Shown here: piece after piece, positions 40,669-48,810 of the stretch | Numbering within the stretch: position 1 is the first letter of the stretch | How the letters are laid out: each line of letters begins with the position of its first letter | Origin: JANJTY01 sp038257155 | Lineage (GTDB): Bacteria; Pseudomonadota; Gammaproteobacteria; Xanthomonadales; Xanthomonadaceae | NCBI GenBank assembly: GCA_038257155.1 | Contig: JBBSJP010000031.1 | Span: forward strand, 1 to 52,683 | Direction of reading: 5' to 3' | Length of the DNA stretch: 52,683 nucleotides | The notes under the pieces: generated by a model | What the model was told of the DNA's origin: nothing | Databases searched by the model: none | What the model saw: only the letters and a program-made list of their open reading frames with translations | Made by a program: the position numbers and the translations under genes

Positions 40669-41982
40669 TCAAACCAGCCCAAGCAGTTCAGCAGCCAGGC
40701 CGCAAACTGCCGCAAGCGCCACCAGGGCAGGCAGCGGCACGCTGCCCCGCTGCAACAGGCCGAAACTCACGGCGGCCACGAGCGCGACAAACAATTGCCC
40801 GGCAATTTCCTGCGAATTGAGCAGGTGATACGCAAACCAGATTCCCAGATTGGCCATCACCCCCACGACGGCGGCCGTGATGGTCGCCAGGGCGGCGCTG
40901 GCAAGCGGCCAGTCGCGCAGCCGTTCGATCCAGGGTGCCGCTGGCAGCACAAACAGGAAACTGGGCAGAAAGGTCGCCCACAGCGTCACGGCCGCGCCAA
41001 GCAGCGCCGCCGACATCGGCGAGGCCAGATCAGGGTTCTGCCAGGCACCGACGAACCCGACGAACTCCAGCACGATGATCAGTGGCCCGGGCGTGGTCTC
41101 CGCCAGTCCAAGTCCCACCAGCATCTGCTCGGCGCTGAGCCAGCCCTGCACCTCCACAGCTTGCTGCGCGACAAATGGCAGAACCGCGTAGGCGCCACCA
41201 ATCGTCACCAGGGACGCGACGCTGAAGAACAGCGCCATCCTGCCCAGGGTGCTGTCCAGCCCCAGCCAGGCAATCAGCAGCAGCAAGGGCAGCCACCACA
41301 GCAGCAGCAGGCCGGCGGCAAGCAACACGGCGCGACGCGGGCTTGCGGCACGCTCGCGTTCCAGCCGCGCAGCGTCGCCGGCAGCACCGCCATGCGCGGC
41401 AATCACGGGAAGCCAGGCGGGCTTCCAGCGTCGCACCAGCAGGCCGGCCAGCGCAGCCAGCGCCAGCACCAGCGGAAATGGCAGACCCAACAATCCCAAG
41501 GACAGCAGGGCAGCAACGGCCACCACCGCAGCAAACGCCGTCTTGAGGATTCGCCGTGCCAGCCGCACCACGGCGAACGCCACGATGCCCAGCACCACAG
41601 CCTTCAAACCCAGCAGCAGGCCGGCCACGGCAGGCACCTGGCCGAACTGCAGGAAGACCCAGGACAACAACAAAAGCAGGAAAGCACCCGGAACCACGAA
41701 CAAGCTGCCCGCCACCAGTCCACCGCGCAGGCCATGCAGCCGCCAGCCGAGATAGCAGGCCAGCTGCATCGCCTCCGGTCCGGGCAGCAGCATGCAATAG
41801 TTCAGGCCATGGACGAAGCTGGACTCGTCCACCCAGCGGCGGCGCTCGACCAGATCGGTGTGCATCATGGCGATCTGCCCGGCGGGTCCACCAAAGCTCA
41901 GCCATCCAAGCCGATGCCAGTAGGCCAGTGCCTGAGCGAAACTGGGAGAGATCAACGCCACATCGTCTGACGTCCTGTGCAC
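40669..41982 (-). CDS. chrA: Chromate efflux transporter (two-domain CHR family)
   Basis: A protein of about 437 residues with two homologous CHR halves. The first has RLGWLSFGGPAGQIAMMHTDLVERRRWV, the ChrA signature, and LNYCMLLPGPEAMQLACYLG. The second has FSVASLVTIGGAYAVLPFVAQQAVEVQGWL and LGLAETTPGPLIIVLEFVGF. About ten hydrophobic segments are present. ChrA exports chromate. The start is probably a GTG: 41982, one base past the preceding stop, or 41958, with AGGA upstream. It follows the MmcQ/YjbR gene closely, so both may be co-transcribed. Confidence 0.9.
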   Translation of the reverse strand: MHRTSDDVALISPSFAQALAYWHRLGWLSFGGPAGQIAMMHTDLVERRRWVDESSFVHGLNYCMLLPGPEAMQLACYLGWRLHGLRGGLVAGSLFVVPGAFLLLLLSWVFLQFGQVPAVAGLLLGLKAVVLGIVAFAVVRLARRILKTAFAAVVAVAALLSLGLLGLPFPLVLALAALAGLLVRRWKPAWLPVIAAHGGAAGDAARLERERAASPRRAVLLAAGLLLLWWLPLLLLIAWLGLDSTLGRMALFFSVASLVTIGGAYAVLPFVAQQAVEVQGWLSAEQMLVGLGLAETTPGPLIIVLEFVGFVGAWQNPDLASPMSAALLGAAVTLWATFLPSFLFVLPAAPWIERLRDWPLASAALATITAAVVGVMANLGIWFAYHLLNSQEIAGQLFVALVAAVSFGLLQRGSVPLPALVALAAVCGLAAELLGLV

Positions 41983-41983
41983 T

Positions 41984-42334
41984 TCAATCGGCCAGCTCAC
42001 GCTGCAGCCGCTTGCTGAGTTTGCTGCGCACCAGCTCATAGGCCCGCCGCAGCAGGGCACGCAGTTCCTGGGCATCCTGCGCAGACGGTTTGTCGACGGT
42101 CACCCAGCGCGCCCTCGCCAGATAGGGGGCGGGGCGGAAGCCTTCGCGATCGGTGAGCTCGAGAAAGCGCTCGTCCTCGACCTTGAAGCTCAGCTTGTTG
42201 GTTTCCGTGCCGCGCAGGCAGATGCAGCAGAACATCTTGTCGGCCACGGTGAACACCAGGTCATCCTGCCATTTGACGTCGGATTGCACACCCGGCCAGG
42301 CCTGGGTCAATTCGCGCAACTCCTTCTCTGTCAT
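41984..42334 (-). CDS. MmcQ/YjbR family DNA-binding protein
   Basis: A 116-residue protein of the MmcQ/YjbR family. The opening MTEKELRELTQAWPGVQSDVKWQDDLVFTVADKMFCCI and the later FRPAPYLARARWVTVDKPSAQDAQELRALLRRAYELV match the family throughout. GAGGTG precedes the ATG at 42334. The fold is CyaY-like and the family is called DNA-binding, but its role is not settled. The cysteine pair CCIC may be redox- or metal-sensitive. It lies directly upstream of chrA. Confidence 0.9.
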   Translation of the reverse strand: MTEKELRELTQAWPGVQSDVKWQDDLVFTVADKMFCCICLRGTETNKLSFKVEDERFLELTDREGFRPAPYLARARWVTVDKPSAQDAQELRALLRRAYELVRSKLSKRLQRELAD

Positions 42335-42412
42335 GCGTTTTTCACCTCGATGAATGGCAGCGTAGCCGATTAGAGCATGTTCCCAGCCGGGCGCTGCAAT
42401 CATCCAGCCACT

Positions 42413-43009
42413 ATGCTTACTACCGTGTCCATCCCCTTCCGATCCGTCCCGCGCCTGCGGCCGCTGCCGATGAAACGCCAGCGTCTGCCACAGCCCTGGT
42501 GCGAGCGGCTGGTGCTCGATGACGGCCGCGAGCTGCTGGTGCGGCCAATCCAGCCGGAAGACGCCGAACCGCTGCGACAGAGTTTCTCGCTGCTCACGCC
42601 AGAGGAAATTCGCCTGCGCTTCCTGCACGCGATGCGTGAACTGACACCCGAGCAGGCGCTGCAACTCTGCTCCCCCGACCGCCAGCGCGAAATCGCTCTG
42701 GTTGCCGCCGAACCGCTGCCAGTCGGCACTGCCCTGATCGGTGCTGTCGGACGTGTGGCAATCGACCAGACCGCCAATCGTGGCGAGTTCGCCATCATCG
42801 TGGGCCGGCATCTGGCACATCAGGGCCTGGGTCGCTACCTGATGAAACAGCTGATCCGCTGGGCACGCCTCAAGCGCCTTGACGAGCTTTATGGCGACGT
42901 TCTGGAAGAGAACTCCGGCATGCTGGCGCTGGCCGACAGTCTGGGTTTCAAACGCAGTCATGTGACGGGCGATCGCGGCATCGTGCACATCAATCTGCCG
43001 CTGCGCTGA
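42413..43009 (+). CDS. GNAT-domain protein related to the acetyltransferase part of protein acetylases
   Basis: A GNAT protein of up to 210 residues. RELLVRPIQPEDAEPLRQSFSLLTPEEIRLRFLHAMRELT is the opening found in the GNAT domain attached to Pat/ADP-forming acyl-CoA synthetase proteins. FAIIVGRHLAHQGLGRYLMKQLIRWARLK holds the acetyl-CoA loop HQGLGR, and NSGMLALADSLGFK is the last motif. Starts at 42377, 42413 or 42470 are all possible and none has a good ribosome site. It is divergent from the MmcQ gene and converges with the cassette 3 kinase. The acceptor is unknown. Confidence 0.8.
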   Translation: MLTTVSIPFRSVPRLRPLPMKRQRLPQPWCERLVLDDGRELLVRPIQPEDAEPLRQSFSLLTPEEIRLRFLHAMRELTPEQALQLCSPDRQREIALVAAEPLPVGTALIGAVGRVAIDQTANRGEFAIIVGRHLAHQGLGRYLMKQLIRWARLKRLDELYGDVLEENSGMLALADSLGFKRSHVTGDRGIVHINLPLR

Positions 43010-43035
43010 TTCGGCCAGCGCCGAGCCAAACAAGC

Positions 43036-45786
43036 TCAGCGCAAGCCCAGTAGGCCCGACTGCAGGCGTTGCAGGCGCAATCGTTGCGGCGCATTCGCCG
43101 CCATCACCGGAGCGATACGCAGTTCGGCCTGTTCAATGGCGCTGCGCGCACCGGCGTAATCACGCTGCATGATCGCCAGCTCGGCCAGATCCAGGGCGAT
43201 CTCACCCAGCCCGACATACTCCGGTCCGCGCGCAGCCACCAGCACTTCCTGAGCCTGCAGCAGCAGCGCCTTGGCCGAATCAGCCTCGCCGCCGGAGCGC
43301 AGCAGCAGGGCGCGCGTACGCAACAACTGGGCATAGCGCGCAGACTGCCTGCCGCCCATCTCTTCGACCAGTGTTTCGGCTTCGTCCAGCCAGCGCAGTG
43401 ACTCGTCCGCGCTGCCCCAGCGCCGATGCCATTCGGCCAGATGCAGGCGCCGGCGACTGCGCTGTACTCCCCACTGGCTGCCTTCGCCTTCACCCACTTC
43501 CACGCTGAGCAACTGCAGCGCTTCGTCCTGCTGCTCGGCGAGCAGCAGCAGGCGGCCGAGGTTCTGGCGGAATTGCGCGACGCGGACTGCCTGTTCCTCC
43601 GGGCGCGTCAGGATGATGGCCAGCGCACGTCGCATGGCCGGCTCGGCGGCCACGTAATCACCCATCTCTTCGTACAGGGCCGCGACGTTGTTGTAGTCGA
43701 TCGCCAGCGAGGGATCATCCGCGGCCAGGCGCAGCTCACCGATGCGCAGTGCAGCCTCGAATTGCTCGGTCGCGTCGCGCGTGCGTCCCTGCTCGTAGTA
43801 GGCCGACCCCAAGGCGCTGTGCGCCATGGCGAGCAGATGACTATCGGATTCAAGCAAAGCCTGCCTCTGCGAAATCACTTCCAGCAGAACCCGCTCGGCA
43901 CCCGCCGCATCGCCGGCCTCGCGCAGCTGGGTGGACTGGAAGCTCAGTGCCGACAGCAGGGTGGGATCGTCTGCTGGCAGTTGGCGACGCAGGGTATCGA
44001 TGCCGCGCTGCATGATCGGCTGCGCCGCAAGAGCCCGGCCATCCATGGTCATGGTTTCGGCAAGGTATACGCGCGCCTGCGCAGTCTCGATCGACTCCTC
44101 GCCAGCCAGCGTGGCGAGCTGCGCTACGGCTTCCAGCAGGGTGCGCTCGGCTTCGACCAGGTGCCCAAGACGGGTCTGCAACAACCCGACCCTGCTCTGC
44201 GCGCGAGCCACATCGATCGGTTCGCCATGTATACGCTGAATCGACAGCGCCGCTGAAAACGCCTGCTCGGCTTCAGTCCAGGCCAGGCGATCGTCGTAGG
44301 CATTGCCGAGCAGGCCGAGCAGTTCTGCTTCAAAGGCGTGACCCAGGCCCGCGCGACGCGCATCGCTCAGCGCCTGTTCGAGGGTTTCGCTGGAACGCTC
44401 CGGCTGACCCAGATAACCGTAGATCCGCCCCAGCGTGCCGAGCAGTCTGGCTCGATAGGCCGGCGCCATGTCGGGCCGTGCCAGCAATCGCTCGCGACCG
44501 CGATCGATCAGCGTCGTGGGGCTGAGCTCGGCGCGCGCTGCACCCGGCTCGACCTGCTGGAACAGCTCGGTAAGAAACTCGGTAGTCGCCAGTGCGGCCT
44601 GCGACTCGGCGCGCGCCTGGGCTTCTGCGCGCAATGCGTAGTCGCGCTCATCGGCCAGGCGAAAACCCAGCAGGCCGATGGCCAACAGTCCGGCGAGTGA
44701 GGCCGCAGCCACGTAGGGATTGCGGCGCAGCCATTTGCTTACCCGATAGCGGGCGGTATCCGGGGCAGCGAGAATCGGCAGGCCACGGCGATAGCGTTCG
44801 ATGTCTTCTGCCAGCGCTTCGGCCGAGGCGTAGCGGCGCTCCGGTTCCACCGCGGTGGCACGCGCCACGATGCGATCCAGATCGCCGCGCAGCTGGGCCC
44901 GACGCGCCGGCTCGATGCGCTGGCTGGGCGGCACCACGCGGCCGTCCGGCGCGAATCGCGGCGGCTTGTCGCAGAGCAGCTGCGACAGCAGCAGGCCAAG
45001 CGCGTAAACGTCGGTCGCGGTACTCACCATGCCGCCCTTGCGCTGCTCGGGTGCGGCATATCCGGGCGTGAACCAGGGCTGGGTGGCGTCATGGCGCGCG
45101 CTGGGATCGAGCAGCTTGGCGATGCCGAAATCCAGCAGCACCGGACGGCCGTCCTCGCGCAGCAACACATTGCCGGGCTTGATGTCGCGGTGGATTACCA
45201 GTCGCTGGTGCGCGTAGTGCACCGCGCGCGCCACTTCGGCCAGCAGGCCAAGACGTCGGCTGATGTTGAGCACGCGGCGCTGCGCGCCTTCGGTAACGGT
45301 CTCGCCGCGCACGTATTCCATCACCAGATACGGATGGCCCTGCTCGGTTTCGCCGCCATCGAGCAGGCGCGCGATGCCGGGATGGTCGAGTTCGGCGAGG
45401 ATCTGCCGCTCGTGGCGCAGCTGTCGCGCGGCGTCGCCGTCGCCCAGACTACGGATCACCTTGATCGCGGCCTGCTGGCGGAAACCGCCTTCGGCGCGTT
45501 CGGCCAGGTAGACCACGCCGACACCGCCACTGCCGAGCTCACCGATCAATCGCCAGGCCCCAAGTCGGGCACCGGCGAACGGTGCTGCATGGGCCGACGC
45601 GATCGCGCCGGCAATGTGTTGATCCAGGCGATCGGTGGCGACATCGGCCAGCAGCATCGCGTGAAGCTCACTGACCAGATCGGGCTTGTCCGGCAAGGAC
45701 GCAAACCACCGATCCCGCTCCACGCCCTGCAGCTGCAAACCGTGCTCGAAAAGCGCCTCAAGCCGCTGCCAGCGCGATGCGCTCAT
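43036..45786 (-). CDS. Membrane Ser/Thr protein kinase with C-terminal TPR region (cassette 3)
   Basis: A 916-residue kinase with the plan of cassettes 1 and 2. An N-terminal part (1-70) contains PDLVSELHAMLLADVATDRLDQ. The kinase domain (75-345) has LGSGGVGVVY, Lys109, HRDIKPGN (Asp201) and DFG at 219-221. A membrane segment lies at 358-377, then a long helical region with at least eight TPR-like repeats (for example LAIDYNNVAALYEEMGDYVAAEPAMRRAL). Its ATG overlaps the sigma stop by four bases (ATGA at 45783-45786). The secreted delta-60 repeat gene stands on the other side of the sigma gene, in divergent orientation. Confidence 0.93.
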   Translation of the reverse strand: MSASRWQRLEALFEHGLQLQGVERDRWFASLPDKPDLVSELHAMLLADVATDRLDQHIAGAIASAHAAPFAGARLGAWRLIGELGSGGVGVVYLAERAEGGFRQQAAIKVIRSLGDGDAARQLRHERQILAELDHPGIARLLDGGETEQGHPYLVMEYVRGETVTEGAQRRVLNISRRLGLLAEVARAVHYAHQRLVIHRDIKPGNVLLREDGRPVLLDFGIAKLLDPSARHDATQPWFTPGYAAPEQRKGGMVSTATDVYALGLLLSQLLCDKPPRFAPDGRVVPPSQRIEPARRAQLRGDLDRIVARATAVEPERRYASAEALAEDIERYRRGLPILAAPDTARYRVSKWLRRNPYVAAASLAGLLAIGLLGFRLADERDYALRAEAQARAESQAALATTEFLTELFQQVEPGAARAELSPTTLIDRGRERLLARPDMAPAYRARLLGTLGRIYGYLGQPERSSETLEQALSDARRAGLGHAFEAELLGLLGNAYDDRLAWTEAEQAFSAALSIQRIHGEPIDVARAQSRVGLLQTRLGHLVEAERTLLEAVAQLATLAGEESIETAQARVYLAETMTMDGRALAAQPIMQRGIDTLRRQLPADDPTLLSALSFQSTQLREAGDAAGAERVLLEVISQRQALLESDSHLLAMAHSALGSAYYEQGRTRDATEQFEAALRIGELRLAADDPSLAIDYNNVAALYEEMGDYVAAEPAMRRALAIILTRPEEQAVRVAQFRQNLGRLLLLAEQQDEALQLLSVEVGEGEGSQWGVQRSRRRLHLAEWHRRWGSADESLRWLDEAETLVEEMGGRQSARYAQLLRTRALLLRSGGEADSAKALLLQAQEVLVAARGPEYVGLGEIALDLAELAIMQRDYAGARSAIEQAELRIAPVMAANAPQRLRLQRLQSGLLGLR

Positions 45787-46343
45787 GTCTGCAGCCGCTG
45801 GCGCAGCCAGGCCTTGGCGAAACGCAGGTCACGATTGACGGTGGGCAGGGAAACGTCCAGCACGCGCGCGATGTCTTCATGTGCCAGGCCGACCAGGTAG
45901 CTCAGCTCCAGCACATCGGCCTTGCGCGCATCCTCGTCGCGCAGCTGGGCCAGCGCCTGGTACAGGGCTTCGGCTTCGCCGGACTCTTCGGCGACGTGAT
46001 TTTCCGCAGCGCCCAACGTGATGCGCAACTGACCGCCGCCATGTTTCAGGGCTGACTGGCGCCGACCCAGATCATGCAGGATGTTGCGCATCGCCACCTG
46101 CACGGTCTTGAAAAAGTGCACCCGATCCTGCCAGGCCACATCCGCCTGCAGCAGGTTGATGACCAGTTCGTTGACCAGCTCGGTGGGCTGGATGGCCGAG
46201 CCACCGGCGTCGCGGCGGATACGGCTGGCCGCCAGCGTGCGGATGCGCTCGTAGACCAAGGCCATCACGGCGTCGCCGGCCGGTCCGCTGCCGCCGTTCC
46301 AGGCGCGCAGCAGGACAGTCAGTTGATCTGTGTCGTTGGTCAT
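45783..46343 (-). CDS. ECF sigma factor of the PF07638 type, kinase-linked (cassette 3)
   Basis: A 186-residue sigma factor. Region 2 shows VYERIRTLAASRIRRDAGGSAIQPTELVNELVINLL and HFFKTVQVAMRNILHDLGRR. Region 4 shows ADVLELSYLVGLAHEDIARVLDVSLPTVNRDLRFAKAWLRQRL. Thr54 takes the place of the first acidic residue of the region 2.2 motif, aligned with Thr48 and Thr60 of the other two kinase-linked factors. I chose the ATG at 46343; a GTG three codons upstream is possible. It is coupled to the kinase by an ATGA overlap and divergent from the delta-60 repeat gene across 89 bases. Confidence 0.88.
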   Translation of the reverse strand: MTNDTDQLTVLLRAWNGGSGPAGDAVMALVYERIRTLAASRIRRDAGGSAIQPTELVNELVINLLQADVAWQDRVHFFKTVQVAMRNILHDLGRRQSALKHGGGQLRITLGAAENHVAEESGEAEALYQALAQLRDEDARKADVLELSYLVGLAHEDIARVLDVSLPTVNRDLRFAKAWLRQRLQT

Positions 46344-46432
46344 GCCAGGCACCGTGATACGAATGGAGCACGAGTCGCGTCATTCCAGTTCGAAGGTGTC
46401 CATCCCGGACTGCCCACGCTGGAGCCGCCGCA

Positions 46433-47872
46433 ATGATCCGCAATATCCTCACCGGCCGACTGTGCCGAACGTCCCTGTTGGCCATCGGCCTGTTCACCGG
46501 CCACGCCGTGGCCGCACCGGGCGACCTTGACCTGCGTTTTGGCGAGGGTGGCGTGATGCTGGTCAATCTCAACGGCGGGCAGGAGCATTTTTCTGCCCTG
46601 CTGGCCGAGCCGGACGGCGCCATGCTGGCGGCCGGTGCCCTGTATCACCGCAATGTGGCGCAGGCGCCGGCACGCGGCTACGACATGTCGATCGTGCGCG
46701 TGCTGCCGGACGGCCAGCTCGATCCCGACTTCGGCGTTGACGGCCTGATCCAGATCGACAGCGGTGACGATGGTGATGCCGGTTTTGCGCTGGCGCGGCA
46801 GAGCGATGGCAAGCTGCTGGTCGCGGGGCGCATCGATTCGGGCGCCTACAGCGATTTCGGACTCGCCAGGCTGCATTCGAACGGCAGCATCGACACCTCG
46901 TTTGGCGAGGTTTCCGGCGACGCGCGGCGCGGCTTCGTGCGTATCAACATTGGTCCGAGCGCATTTCTGAACGACGAGGCGCGCGCCGTGGCGGTACAAG
47001 CTGACGGCGGCATCGTTGTTGCGGGTGTGGGCTTCGCCACTGACGGTTCGTTCACCTACCAGCGCTTCGCGCTCGCCCGATTCAATGCGCTGGGCGACCT
47101 GGATGCCAGCTTCGGCAATGCCGGCACCGTGATCGCGCCGGCAACCGCCTTTCAGGTATCGGAGTACGTCACCGGAATCGCGACACGCCGCGACGGCAGC
47201 CTGCCGGACGACCGCATCACGGTGGTTGGCTATGTGTTCGCGCGCAGCATGGCGGTGATCCGTCGCTATCTGCCAGACGGCCAGCCGGACGCAAGCTTCG
47301 GCAACGGCGGCGAAGTGCAGCTGAGCGAGTTTTTCGAGAACGGTCAACGCCGCGGCATGACCCGGATCGAAGCGGCGGTATGGACCGATGACGACAAGTT
47401 GCTGGTGGCCGGAACCGGTGGCGACCGCGGCTTCGTGATCCAGCGCCTGCATGCCGACGGCAGTCTCGACACCAGCTTCGCCAATCAGGGCCGCGCTTTC
47501 GTCAAGTTTAGCGGTGTGACCGACTACGACGAGCCGGCGTCAATTGCCTTGCTGGCGAATGGGAGAATTGTTGCGGCGGGCTATGCCAGCCTGGCCTATG
47601 GCGCTTCGTCAGCCTCGAAGGATTTTGCCGTGGTGCAATTGCTGTCCAATGGCAGCCCCGACCCGCGATTCGGTGATGGTCAGGGTCGGTCCACCTTTCC
47701 GCTGTCGCTGGCGACAGACGAAGCCTTCGCCGTCGCAGCCACCAGTGAGGGCGACCTTCTGGTCGCCGGCACCGCCAATGACGACGAGTTCCAGGGCACG
47801 GGCGCCTCGCGGCGCGGCGCGTTCATGCGGCTGCAGGGTGACGCGGGTCTGTTCCGCAGCGGCTTCGAATGA
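46433..47872 (+). CDS. Secreted delta-60 repeat protein with C-terminal LFRSGFE
   Basis: A 479-residue exported protein with a signal peptide (residues 1-28, ending HAVAA-P). Seven delta-60 repeat cores are visible: DLDLRFGEGG, QLDPDFGVDG, SIDTSFGEVSG, DLDASFGNAG, QPDASFGNGG, SLDTSFANQG and SPDPRFGDGQG, each followed by strands with VAG/LLVAG. The arrangement predicts a beta-propeller. The chain ends AGLFRSGFE, the same tail type as in the DUF1501 and beta-helix proteins. GGAG stands nine bases before the ATG. It faces the cassette 3 sigma gene across 89 bases, so that sigma factor may control it; this is inferred. Confidence 0.88.
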   Translation: MIRNILTGRLCRTSLLAIGLFTGHAVAAPGDLDLRFGEGGVMLVNLNGGQEHFSALLAEPDGAMLAAGALYHRNVAQAPARGYDMSIVRVLPDGQLDPDFGVDGLIQIDSGDDGDAGFALARQSDGKLLVAGRIDSGAYSDFGLARLHSNGSIDTSFGEVSGDARRGFVRINIGPSAFLNDEARAVAVQADGGIVVAGVGFATDGSFTYQRFALARFNALGDLDASFGNAGTVIAPATAFQVSEYVTGIATRRDGSLPDDRITVVGYVFARSMAVIRRYLPDGQPDASFGNGGEVQLSEFFENGQRRGMTRIEAAVWTDDDKLLVAGTGGDRGFVIQRLHADGSLDTSFANQGRAFVKFSGVTDYDEPASIALLANGRIVAAGYASLAYGASSASKDFAVVQLLSNGSPDPRFGDGQGRSTFPLSLATDEAFAVAATSEGDLLVAGTANDDEFQGTGASRRGAFMRLQGDAGLFRSGFE

Positions 47873-47881
47873 TTGATGCGT

Positions 47882-48637
47882 TCAGACAGGAAGCGCGGCG
47901 ACGGGCGGTGCCAGCGTCACGGCCTGCCCGGCGTGCGCCACGCGATAGCCGCGCGTGGCAAGGGAATGCGCGTCGGCTTCGGAGGCGTAGTGGTAGAGCA
48001 GCAGGCGCGAGCGCAGCTCATCGGGGTACTCGCGCTCCAGGTCATCGATGCCGCTGTGCGATGGATTGCCTGCCAGATCGCAGTCATGCGCCACCAGTTC
48101 GCCGGCATCGGCCATCTGCGCCAGCATCTCGGGAATCGGCCGCGTGTCGGCCGTGTAGACCAGGCTGCCGCGCAGGCGCAGGCCGAAGCACGTGTCAGGC
48201 AAGTGGTGCCGGACCGGAAATATGTCGAACCACTGACCAGCCAGCCAGAAGCCGCGGGTAACCGGCACAACGCGCAGGCCGTCCCAGAAATTCGCGCCGC
48301 CTTCGGCCAGAGCCCCGGGATACTCCGCCACGCGACGATGCAGGTGCGGCAGCACCGGCAGGGCGACGAACACCGGCAGGCGCCCGCGCAGGTCGGCATC
48401 GAACCAGGCCTGGATGAAGAGTCGTTCCAGGCCGGCCACATGATCCATGTGCGCATGACTGATATAGACCGCCGGCGGCGGGCGACCGTAGCGCGCGAGG
48501 AAGGCGTCCAACGCTTCCTGACCACAGTCGATCAGCAGCAGCGGTTCGCCATCGCGTTCCAGAACCGCAGAGGCCGAGCCGAGTGTAGCGGCCGAGCTGG
48601 CCGAGCCTACGCCGAGAAACCGCAGCGTCCAGTTCAC
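47882..48637 (-). CDS. MBL-fold metallo-hydrolase
   Basis: A 251-residue metallo-beta-lactamase-fold protein. The zinc motif HAHMDH is at 61-66 (His61, His63, Asp65, His66), preceded by LLLIDCGQEALDAFLARYG. Further ligands are likely in FPVRHHLPDTCFGLRL, VYTADTRPIPEM and LYHYASE. The layout is RNase Z/lactonase-like. Substrate is unknown. I use the GTG at 48637 because the conserved first strand WTLRFLGVGSAS starts there, with GAGGG upstream. Codons further upstream run into the 158-bp palindrome. Confidence 0.85.
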   Translation of the reverse strand: MNWTLRFLGVGSASSAATLGSASAVLERDGEPLLLIDCGQEALDAFLARYGRPPPAVYISHAHMDHVAGLERLFIQAWFDADLRGRLPVFVALPVLPHLHRRVAEYPGALAEGGANFWDGLRVVPVTRGFWLAGQWFDIFPVRHHLPDTCFGLRLRGSLVYTADTRPIPEMLAQMADAGELVAHDCDLAGNPSHSGIDDLEREYPDELRSRLLLYHYASEADAHSLATRGYRVAHAGQAVTLAPPVAALPV

Positions 48638-48652
48638 GCGGCGAGGCCCTCG

Positions 48653-48810
48653 CCCGAAGATTTCGTGAATTCGCACAATGATCGCGCAGGATGTTGTTCG
48701 CACAAGGGATTTCTCGAGGGAGCGGCGTATTGGGCATACGCCTGACCGAGGGAAATTCCTTGTGCGGACAAGAGACTAGCGAGGGCGCGCGAATTCATGA
48801 AATCTTCGGG
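48653..48810. repeat. 158-bp imperfect palindrome with nested arms
   Basis: The outer arms are 48653-48674 and 48789-48810, inverted copies matching at 21 of 22 bases (CCCGAAGATTTC core). The middle arms are 48693-48713 and 48752-48772 with the shared core CGCACAAGG. The centre is the perfect stem GGCGTAT-TGGGC-ATACGCC (48724-48742). All three pairs share nearly the same centre, so the whole element can fold as one cruciform or RNA hairpin. It fills the gap between the MBL and KDO kinase genes and its right arm contains the KDO kinase stop codon. Confidence 0.8.
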
